In this document: positions 12,908 through 21,840 of the stretch, in pieces | Layout of the letters: every line of letters starts with the position of its first letter | Position numbering within the stretch: position 1 is the stretch's first letter | Source: Gorsachius magnificus | Taxonomy: Eukaryota > Chordata > Aves > Pelecaniformes > Ardeidae | Direction of reading: 5' to 3' | Assembly: GCA_034008185.1 (NCBI GenBank) | Contig: CM067085.1 | Coordinates: 76,558,275-76,622,274, forward strand | Length of the DNA stretch: 64,000 nucleotides | The notes under the pieces: model-generated | Databases searched by the model: none | Told to the model about the DNA's origin: nothing | The model's input: the letters and a program-made list of their open reading frames with translations, nothing else | Translations under genes and position numbers: made by a program

Positions 12908-13245
12908 TGTGGCGAGGCCGTGAGAAGCCGAAATCAGGACTCAATAGTCCATTTGCCAGACTATCAAGCAGATATTCTTTATTGCAGCGCTGGACGCACA
13001 GGGGATCGCTCCCCCTAATGCGCGCGCCGCACAGGGTTAGTTGCGCAGCTTGTATACAAGTTTTACACACATATTCACCAATTTTCCTGGAAAAGGTTGG
13101 CTTATGACAATGAGTTCCCGAAATTCATTTACATATTCCCCTCCCAATCACGCCTGCTCAGAGATTTGGGTCGGTGGTCTTTGGGGGTCCCCAGTGGTCA
13201 TTGCGGAGGGGCTTCTCAGTGGTCATCTTCCATGACCTCTGGGCC
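12908..13245 (-). mobile_element. Retroviral-type LTR (endogenous retrovirus)
   Basis: Read on the minus strand, the block has the layout of an LTR 3' half. It contains a GC-rich promoter-proximal stretch with the CpG cluster GCGCGCGC (about 13020-13028), then AATAAA (plus-strand TTTATT, 12978-12983), about 70 further bases, and an end in CCTCGCCACA at 12908 that provides the expected terminal CA. Distance and order fit R-U5 of an avian endogenous retrovirus, possibly betaretrovirus-like. The 5' boundary was not found and no target duplication could be confirmed. It is the remains of an old insertion with no complete viral gene seen. Confidence 0.6.
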
Positions 13246-13440
13246 CTTCCTCCATAGATGGTCATAAGTTGACTCAGTGAGTGGCAAGGCCTGGTCCTTC
13301 TGCGCTTCTCTTGGGGGTGGCTTCAGAGTGACTTGAGGAACCCATTCAGGATCTGTTAATCCTGTTACAAAGCGATACAAGCTCCCAGACAGGTTGGCAT
13401 CTCCTGCTGTGAGCCACATCCCACCACTATCAGCTACAAG
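13216..13440 (-). other. Possible retroviral internal remnant beside the LTR
   Basis: A 67-codon minus-strand frame (13216-13419) lies immediately upstream, in transcription order, of the LTR-like block. Its composition is more protein-like than most frames in the window, with a segment ending in LTDPEWVPQVTLKP. A purine-rich stretch (GGAGGAAGGG on the minus strand, near 13250) could be a polypurine tract. These points suggest the end of a proviral internal region, but the protein was not identified and the boundary with the LTR is unresolved. It may instead be part of the LTR U3. Confidence 0.3.
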
Positions 13441-16187
13441 CCACCAGCTGAACTTTCTTTCTCAAGGATGTTCTGTTTACTCAGGGCTCTCATTGTATTC
13501 TAGCTACAGTTGGCTTCACAAAGGTCTTTTTGTTAACCCTCTAGCATCCCTTCAGTGGAAATTCTCAATTATGTCGGTATCAAAATACTACATATGCATG
13601 TGGTGTTTAATCCCTTTTGAAGTTGATAAACACAGTTCTTTCTGTTACAAAGGAGTTGATCTGGTCATTCTGGAAACGTGTTGTGATGTTGCTGAGCTAT
13701 GTGCCTCTGAGAACGAGCTATGCACCAAATGAAGTGTTCCAGACTGGCTCTGGAGAAGCTGCCAGCAAACAGCAGCTTAATCTCTGCACGAAGTATGTGA
13801 AGGTATTTGTTTTCAAACGTCAGGCAATTTCTTAGATCAAAATTTGGCCAAATGCGATTATGGAATTGGGGTTTTCTAATCAACCTATAATCGTGTATGT
13901 GGAAACTAATCATGTTTGTATATTTACTCAGTGCTTAGAAATTGTTACAAACTACCGTATTGATTATGACCTGCCTCGTAATAGGCGCTTATGTTAAAAG
14001 GTGTGATTTTAATTATACTGCATCCTTAGAAGTGACACTGTGGTTTGCAACAACTGCAGGAATTTGGAGCTTAACTTTACAACCTATAGCTGTAAGTTCT
14101 ATAATCAGTGGTTTTGCTGATTGTGAGAATTGCATTGCTGACAAAAATCAAGCACTTACGAGGTGACGCAATGGCCGTGCTGGGTGGTAATGAGATGTGA
14201 GCCTCACTCAGACCTAGGCAGGTTGTCGTGGGGTAAGACTGGATAGGAGAAAGCAAGGACACCGTGTTTGATCCAGAATCCTTGAGGGGCTGTAGAGTTT
14301 GCAATGTCTTTGCTGTGCTCCTGCGTGATGGCCTGTGGTTCAGTGACTACAAAGAGGGGTTAGAAGCTCAGTACTTTTGCCATGGCCAGTAGAAGGCCAT
14401 CGGTTTGCACTGTCCTGGAGAGCAGGGCCCTGAGGGCTGTCTGGGCTTTTGTTGGCCGGAGCGGGTCAGGGCCCATTGTCCTGTGCCCAGTGGCCTCGTG
14501 CCTGTGGCCTGCCCGACTGCGGCTGCAGGTCTGCGAGTGCTGGTGCTGGGAAAAGGCCAGCAGCCCCGGGATGCTGGTGCAGCCCCATTCCGGGGCCAGA
14601 GGGTGACAGCCCCCATCCCGGTGTCGGCTGAGGCTGGGGAAGGCACGTGGGCATCTGGTGGGGAGGAAGCAGAAAGCGGTAAGAATGTGTAAAATGAACC
14701 TAAGCGTACCCAAGCCGTCCCTTCCCAGGGAAGAGACCTGCCTGCCTTCCCTGCCCCTTCCCTCCTCCTATAAGCATCCTGCTCGCCTGGGGAAAAACCC
14801 ACCTGGCTGAGCGCCGGGTGCTCAGCCTGCACGGCGCTCTGTGCTACCCTTCCAGCAGAATTTGAGGCGGCTTGATTACGTGTGGCTTGGGCAGGTCAGC
14901 AAAAGCTCCAGTTGTAACACTAGGGTATTGCAGACGTGCCTTGGTGTAACTAGCTTACTTTTTTATTCTTCTCCAAATATTGCCTTAAACTTTTGGGAAA
15001 TACTTGCACCACAGCCTGGCAGGGTGGACACCCTGCCTTGGATGTCTGGCAGGGGAAAAGTTCTGTTGGGAGGATGGATCGTAGTCTAAGTCATTCTCTA
15101 GCCTGGGTATCCACTGAAAACTTTCCCCAACTCTTGAAATTGAATGTTTTGCCATTCTGGCTTAGGGGGGATTAACTTTAAGTAACTACTTGGATATACA
15201 ATTCCCTGATGAGTTAAACATGCACATAGGGGTTCTTATGGCTTACAGAATGCTCTCAACAGAAGTGCCCGAGGCTTTAATGGTGTGCAAGGTACACATT
15301 AGACTCTTAATTGCTGTTCTGTGCTGCTGTGGACAGATGCTTCTCTATAGTTTCTGGCTGAGTAAAATTTATCTTGGTAAGAAATGGCTGGGTTTATCGC
15401 TCAGTGTCCTTCCTCAGGTAGCAGTTCAGTCTCTCCCTTGAACATACATCCCTTAGAACAAATATCTTGTGTATACTACTATGTTTTAACTCTTTAAGGG
15501 GTAATTGTGACAGCTGACAGTGGAAACCTTAGCATCAAAACTCAAAATCAAAGGAGAACTTCAAGTGATTCACAAGGTCAGTGCATGAATCTACTGCTTG
15601 AAGAATGCATTGAAATGCCTGAATCCGTGCCATTAGGAGGATCAGGTCTCAACTGCTGTTTTATGAGGTGGATTTGTGCTCAGATATGACAGAGGTCTCC
15701 AGTGGAATTTCAGGGTGGTGTTTAAGCACGTGCTTGAGGTGAGTCTTTCCCAGACAGGCATGCTTTCCTCAATAACCTTGCATGGTGTTTAATGTAGAAA
15801 GAAGGAAGGAGTAATTTTTAGTATCTTCATGCTCGTTTTCTGGTTTTAAGGTGATAATGCAAATTTTGGGGAGGCTTCCTCACAGATTGCTGAGGTCTGC
15901 AAAGAAAACGGAGGATGCCACCTTGCTTCGCGCTGCTGTGACTCCGTCTGCACTCGGGTATGTATTTATCTGACAAAAAATCTTCTGGTTTTGTCCTGGG
16001 CCACCCTGCCCCAGTCAGCGCCAGCCCTTCCCGGCCGACGGCTGCTCTGGAAGCCCTCCGTGCTCTGCTCCACAGAGCCAGACCGGACAGATTAAAGATT
16101 CCATTTCCCCTCCCAAAGTGCTTTGTGATGCCAGGGTTTTCTCCCAATTCTCCCCCCTCCTCCTTATCTTTTGCCAATTGAAAGACA
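13441..16187. other. Unannotated DNA with a GC-rich patch at 14.36-14.83 kb
   Basis: No gene recognised. At 14360-14830 GC content rises and several overlapping frames up to 154 codons open on both strands at once, as expected in GC-rich DNA where stop codons are rare. No frame has flanking splice sites and a recognisable sequence. A second GC-richer patch begins near 15990 and runs into the CpG-rich block at 16188. Confidence 0.5.
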
Positions 16188-16500
16188 ATGGGCCGTCAGG
16201 GTGGGGGCGCCAGAGGCCTGAGGGCACTAATGGACCTCATCGGGCCTGAGGAGCCGCACCTGGGCCCCGGCGCCAACCCCTGCCCGCCGGGGCTGGGCCC
16301 CCACCTGGGGCCGGCCGGGGTGCTGCCCCCACCTCGGCCTCCTCCCCACGGAGCCGCCCGGCGCTGGCCGCAGCGCAGCCCCCCGAGCGACCCCCGGCAG
16401 GGCCCGGAGCCCCCTCGCTGCGCCCGGGGCCCGGCCTGCCCGCCGCGCTCCCCCCGAGGCAGCCGGGCAGCCCTGGCGGGCGGCGCCCAGGTACGTTGTG
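16188..16500. promoter_or_regulatory. CpG-rich block, possible CpG-island promoter or first exon
   Basis: This is the most CpG-dense segment of the window. CpG dinucleotides occur roughly every ten bases, in strong contrast to the CpG-poor surroundings. A 101-codon Pro/Gly/Arg/Ala-rich open frame starts at an ATG at 16188 and reaches a CCCAG/GTACGT donor-like junction at 16490/16491. That could be a first exon of a plus-strand transcript, but the frame has no recognisable protein features and open frames are common at this GC content. It directly abuts a GC hairpin and a partial LTR, so it could alternatively be transposon sequence. Confidence 0.35.
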
Positions 16501-16540
16501 CAGCGCTGGCGTGTGCGGGGCCGGGGGGAGTGTGGCTGGG

Positions 16541-16600
16541 CCCCGGGGCCGGGGGGGGGGGGGGGGGCCGGGCCCCCCCCCCCCCCCCGGGGCCCCCCGG
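16541..16600. repeat. Extreme G/C inverted repeat (G17 / C16 hairpin)
   Basis: CCCCGGGGCC is followed by 17 G (16551-16567), a short CCGGG spacer, 16 C (16573-16588), then GGGGCCCCCC. The two halves are near-complementary and would fold into a very stable hairpin. It sits exactly where the LTR similarity of the next feature stops. It could be a genuine G-rich expansion or an assembly or polymerase artefact at a difficult template. Confidence 0.85.
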
Positions 16601-16912
16601 GAGCGGGGGAAGGAGGAGGAAGGGGGGGACGTTGGGAGCGATGGCGTTTGCCTGCCCAAGTCACCGTCAGGCGGGATGGAGCCCGGCTCTTCTGGGGGTG
16701 GCTGAGCCCCCGCCTGCCCGTGGGGAGCAGGGAAGGAATCCCTTGGGTTGCTTTGCTTGCGGGCGGCTTTGGCTCCGCCTATTGCCCTGCCCTTAGCTCA
16801 GCCCAGGGGCTTTCCCACTTTTACCCTTCCCATTCTCTCCCCATCCCATGGTGGGGGGGGAGCGAGCAGCTGGGGGGCTGAGCTGCCCCCTGGGGCTAAA
16901 CCCCGACCCCCT
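16601..16912 (-). mobile_element. Partial LTR, same family as the solo LTR at 56931-57501
   Basis: Positions about 16604-16768 match the reverse complement of about 57061-57222 with only one or two differences in some 160 bases, for example one C/T change in GGCTCTTCTGGGGG. Positions 16769-16912 align only loosely with the LTR's first 130 bases: both keep a purine-rich TGGGATGGGGGAGAGAATGGGA-like block and a terminal GGGTTTAGCCCC/GGGTTAAATC equivalent. The LTR 5' end is therefore near 16912. The 3' half of the LTR is missing and is replaced by the GC hairpin and the CpG-rich block. No target duplication can be defined. Confidence 0.78.
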
Positions 16913-16972
16913 GGTACACAGGGAGTGTTTTTCAGAGGGATTAATTAACCTGAGGATGGCTTCTTCCTGGCG

Positions 16973-17082
16973 GGAATTGGTGTCACCCAAGGAGCAGGGG
17001 ACCTGGTCAGGAATTGGTGTCACCCAAGGAGCAGGGTGCCTGGTGAGGAATCGGTGTCACCCAAGGAGCAGGGGACCTGTTA
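16973..17082. repeat. 37-bp minisatellite, three copies
   Basis: Copies begin at 16973, 17010 and 17047, giving an exact 37-bp period. Each copy holds GGTGTCACCCAAGGAGCAGG. Differences are few: GGAATTGG versus GGAATCGG, and GGGGACC versus GGGTGCC in copy 2. The array starts about 60 bases beyond the LTR end. It creates a short Gly/Ser/Cys-rich open frame with no other sign of coding. Confidence 0.93.
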
Positions 17083-18701
17083 GCAACCCGCAAAGCCTGC
17101 TGCGCCCTTAGGTGGGGAGTGGCCAGCTTGATTCCCCCCAGTGCTGAACTCCTTAATTAGAGGAACCTTCCTGAAACTTTTGGCATCCTGAAATTTGCTG
17201 TAGGGGGGTATGAATTTGCAGCATCCTGAACAAAATAAGTTCCAGGGTTCTGGTTTCCTGGATGAAAAATAAATGTCTCAAAGCAGTGAATCACAGTTAA
17301 CAAACAACCACGCGACAGTTATCGATGATCCCTTCAGAATACGCTGCGCAGCGGCGATGTACTGACTTCTTCTAATAAGGCCTAACATGACATAAGGGTC
17401 TATCTGAAGGACCTCCTTGCTTTATTAATCTCATTATGACCACTTGAAGTGCTACATCCTCTGTAATGATTAAAACATTTGACCCCCAAGTGTGATATTA
17501 TAATGAGACCGGAGTTCATAGAGTAAGGGATTGTATCATTCTGCAAAGGCTGTCAGCAAATGGAAATATAAATCAAACTCTGTGGCGTGATTTCCCTGCT
17601 GTTTCCATGGAAGAACAACCTCAACAATTTCACGTACATACCTGTATGTGCAGGTTTCCAAATCCAACTAAGCATTCTCTCATGGAAGACAGTTTTTTTT
17701 GCATGTTTAAATCTTAAAGCTCATAGATGCCTTGAGCACCCATTTGAAAAGGAGTCGGGTTTATTTAGAGTTATGTGAACCGACAAGCTAAAATTGACCA
17801 CTTGTAACGTGGTAGGCCCTCCTCTTCCCACCCCGTGTCTGTTTTTGGGAAGGATTGCGGCTGAGCACGCTAGCCAAATTCCGGTTTGACAAATTATGTA
17901 TTTTCTCTTGTTCTCTGCACTTCTCCTATACTTGAAAATGTACAAACTGTTCTTCATGTTCTTGAATGTCCCATGGCTCAGTGGGAAGATAGAGTTAAAT
18001 ACATACTCAGGAACATGTTTTCATAAATAAAACCTTCATCTCTTATTCAAAAAACTAAAAAATGATGTGTGAAATTTGCAATCCATCTTGTAATAAAGCC
18101 AAACAAAGGAATGATAGGAAATAAAATTGAATTCTGCCACTTTTTCTTCTGCAGGGATCTTGAGGGAGAGAAACGCTGCCATTCTTCAGCATGAAGATCT
18201 GGAATAAAAAAAGCATAACGCATGTTGGTCAAGCAGTCCTGAGGTATGAAATGAGTTAGGAACTGGAACCGAGAATAATGATTTTACTTCAGGTCTGCCT
18301 TGTCTGTTTTTTCAGCTGGATTGGAGGGGTTGCATTATTTCCCATAGAATTAGTTAATCCAGCATTTTCCTGTTTCGAGAGAAATTTTGGTGGCTGCAAT
18401 TGCTGCCTTAAAAGCCTTCAGCCTTGGCTCTACTCAGCGTGATTTTCTGCCAGCAGTTCACCTGTCCCAGCACCAAGAAGGCAGTGACTTCAATTAACTG
18501 CATATTCAGTTTCTTTTTTACATTCTCCTTTTTGGTCTAATTGCCTAACGGATACATCCAGTTTCCCAAGTGATGTGTTGTTTCCTAACCTTGGGGAAGG
18601 CAGGAAGGGAGCATAAAGGAATACTGTATAATTAGGGGAAAAAAGGTTGATAGTTGAATGCAGCTTGAAAAAATACGGAGAAACTCCTGCTTTTAAAACT
18701 T
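17083..18701. other. Unannotated DNA, possible conserved non-coding stretch at 17.29-17.58 kb
   Basis: No gene or transposon recognised. At 17290-17580 the sequence is complex, free of homopolymers, and dense in TAAT/ATTA cores (for example TAATGATTA near 17464-17472 and ATTATAATGAG near 17497). This is the texture often seen in developmental enhancers. Conservation cannot be judged from one sequence. Confidence 0.4.
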
Positions 18702-18754
18702 CCTGGGAAATATTCCCCAGGTGGTCAGGGAACCCTGGGGGATATTTTTTGGAG
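18702..18754. repeat. Imperfect inverted repeat
   Basis: AAATATTCCCCAGG (18708-18721) faces CCTGGGGGATATTTT (about 18734-18748), complementary over about 14 positions with one mismatch and separated by about 12 bases. Weaker complementarity extends outward through CCTGG/GGAGG. It could fold into a hairpin. No element or RNA family was recognised. Confidence 0.6.
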
Positions 18755-21503
18755 GGTAAAATTGATCTGCAAGGGACTTTGTCTAGGGCTAGAAATCTGC
18801 TGTCCTTTTCAGATAGGCTTCTTTCTAAACTACCTTTTACGGCTATTTTGACTGTGAATGAGTCAAATCTTGCTCAGACTTTTGCTTTTGCCTTGGTATT
18901 CTCAATAATCCTGCTGTTCAAAAATATTAAGGGCAAAGGAGTATTTTCAAGCCCTGAATAGATAAGTGGAATCAAATTATCAATGAAGCAGGGAAACCTC
19001 CATCCATTTTCTCAGCTTTAGGCTTGTGAGAGACAGTGTGTAAGAACGTTAGAAAAACCCATCAGGACATCATTCTCTGCGCTCCCGAGCGTTTCATAGG
19101 GTGTGTATTAGGAAAGAATGTACAAGACACTTCCTCCCCCCCACGCCTGATTACTAAGATAAAAACACAGAACCAAAAGGATAGACTGTGATCAACCATT
19201 ACAAGAAGGCTAGAAAAAATGCTGAGATACACTGAGAGATTTTTTCTGATTTTTACTATTAATTGGTTGTTTTATAAAGCTGCTTTCCCGTGATGCTATT
19301 TGACAGCAGCTTATGCACTGAACTAAAAATCATTTCCTTTATTTGTTGCATGGAAGGGGTTGTGAGCGTTCAGAAGCTGTATGGTTTGGTACTTCTATCC
19401 TTGTCGTTCAGTTGTCAAGCTAACTGAATTTTCCACTTGGTCTAGGATTGGGTAGAATTTGTTCTCATTAGTCTTAATAAAAGGGAGCCAACTCTTGGAC
19501 TGGGAGGGTTCATATTCTTCTTAATGTTTTTTGAAAACATAACTGCTTCAGGTCATTGCAATATATGTGTGTGATCTAGAAATACTTTATCACTGTAAAT
19601 GGGGCTAAGGCTAGCTGTTTTGGTTTGAGACATTGACTCAAATGTCAACTGTGAGCCTGACTTCCGTATGTCTGCAGAGTTTTCATCTTCCGTTTTAATT
19701 TCATCCTTACTATTAAAGGAAGTTCTGCTTTATCCTGTGGTACAGAAATCATACGTGATATGTAAGGCTTGTCTTGAAGACAAGAAAGGTGGTGTTTGGG
19801 CTCTAGGGGAAAGTTTTCAGAAGGAAAATCATGGTCTAAGCTTCATTTTCCTGTTCTCATTCCTTAGTAGGCTGTTCAAGCTAAAGTTGTAACTGCACAG
19901 GTGCAAAACTAGGGTAGTAATTCCTCTTGCACCTTATGGAGTTTGGAAAAAGGAGGGACTCTAGGCTCAAAATCATTTGTTGCTAGAGTGGACTAATTTT
20001 TTTCTCAAGAGTTCAAAAGATGATGACCATTTGATATGTGTCCTAGAAGTTGATGATTTATCTAGCCAGCAACCAAAAGCAGATAAATGTAAGCGGTCCA
20101 AGGTGTGTTGGTCTGGTTGTACGAAGTCGAGATATATTAAGATTGTAAGGGTAATATTTGCTTGCTTTATTGTGATGTGGTATCTTTTATCTCAAATGAC
20201 CAGACATGGTAGCATGAGCTGCTCCTTCGCTAATCCTGTTCGCTAGGCAGTTGTGGAGTTGTGCAAGTGTCCCGCTGACAGTGCCGTGCTCCTCCAGGGA
20301 TGGAAACCTCAACTTCTGCACCTTTGTTTGAACTACAAAATTCCCACTTGGAAATCTTCTCCAAAAGGCGCCTTTTTTTTTTTTTGAGGGCATAATTTAT
20401 CTAACTCCTATTTCTCAGTATCGCTGCCCTAAAGACAAGTGAGGAGTCTAAAAAGACAAGAAGAGCAAAGCTGATGCTGAGAAAAGGAGTGAAGTCTGTG
20501 TGTTTTGTTTGTATATACATGATACTGGTATTCAGATGGAGTATTTGCCAAACTGTAATCCATTATACACCTCAAAAGGCTTCTTCAAATAAAGATAAAA
20601 AAACCCCAAACCAAAAAAAAAACCCCACCAGATCCTTTCTGACAACACTGCAGGCATCGATGCATAGGAGACACTTCTACTTTATGTTGAATTAGCTTTA
20701 CTTGGGCGAAACTGTGTAGATTGTAAGCCTTTCGTTGTCCAGGAAAACCAGATTTAACGTTCCGGGTGTATTTCTGCTGCTGTAGGGCTGAGGGTCTGCA
20801 AGGGCTGTCAGCAGTGGGGGGAGCACATGGCTGGAATGGCTGGTTTGCTGTACTCGGCTAAGGACTGTTTGTTTGCTGTTTATAAGATCATGGAAATAGT
20901 CGTACTTCTAGCAAGAAAACAGAATATGATGGTTCAACCTGTCGAATTGTTCGTTTTTGGAGGCACCCTTTGCTTAAAGAGGAGAGAGCAGCCTTGCATC
21001 AGTAGTGTTACAACAGCATGCCGTGCTCTGTAAGGCAGGAGCAAGGTGATGACCACCAAGAGAAAATCAATGTATAGTCTGGGAGAGCAAGAGGGTGGTG
21101 TTGGCATTTTCAGAGTCATTTGAAAAGCCTACTTAATAAGCAAATTAATAGCTGTGGTATTTTTATCTGAGACTGACCAGACCACATGATGTTTTAATTC
21201 TAAAAGTTTGAAGTTGTGTGTACTGAAACACATGGGTCCTCATTGTTTGCAAATGGTTTGCTTACACTTGGAAGGCTTTGCTCTGTGCATGCTTGCATGT
21301 ACAATATTTTGATACTGTTAAGACACCAAACATTCCACCTAAATGTGCAATTTGCATTTTAAAATTGCTTGTGTGTCTTTTTTAATATCCTTCTATATGT
21401 TATATTTTTATCTATGTATGCAGGATGACTGTCAACATGCTAGTTTGTATTTGCCAAATGATGATGCTTTCCTTTAAAGAGTAGACTTGGGACCTAAATA
21501 ACC
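18755..21503. other. Unannotated non-coding DNA
   Basis: No gene, RNA or clear transposon. There is an A/C low-complexity tract at about 20597-20632. Open frames remain below about 105 codons. Confidence 0.55.
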
Positions 21504-21530
21504 TTTTTTTTTTTTTTTTTTTTTCCCCCC
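21504..21530. repeat. T21 followed by C6 tract
   Basis: An uninterrupted run of 21 T is followed directly by six C. Simple-sequence tract. Confidence 0.93.
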
Positions 21531-21631
21531 TAGCGAATTCAATCAGTCAGAAGTTAGCAAAAAATTGAAAAAGGTTGCCTGTATATTTTTGTTTTTTCCT
21601 ACTTGTATGTAGGCAATAGAATACAGTCTTG

Positions 21632-21840
21632 AGTCACAAAATCGTAGGACTGGGGGAGATCTTGATCTCTCCTAATTTCTGCCATGGGCCCAAAATTAAA
21701 TCGGCTGTACTGCGTATTCCTAAAAAAATATTTATCTAGCCTTTTCCTCAATGTTTGCAATTATGGAGAGTCAGAAACCTTACCTGTCAGGCTGTGATCT
21801 TGTACTGTTTTCTCGTTAGGGTGGCTGTTTTCCGGCGTCC
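21632..21840 (-). mobile_element. Old, diverged CR1/L3-like LINE 3' remnant
   Basis: The plus strand shows, in the spacing expected for a reversed CR1-like 3' end, an AAAATCGTAGGACTGGGGGAGATCTTGA opening, a CCTAAAAAAATATTTATCTAGCC segment, an ATGGAGAGTC segment, and a final CTCGTTAGGG block. Each is a degraded form of a block found in reversed CR1 tails. The match is by pattern only and is much weaker than for the younger copies, implying an ancient insertion. Confidence 0.4.

Noticed and set aside
14368..14832. GC-rich patch with long overlapping frames on both strands
   Set aside because: Simultaneous opening of several frames is a composition effect; no exon boundaries or product recognised.
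16188..16796. 202-codon Pro/Gly-rich open frame
   Set aside because: It runs through a CpG-rich block, the G17/C16 hairpin and into LTR sequence. GC-rich DNA lacks stop codons, and frames are open on the opposite strand too.
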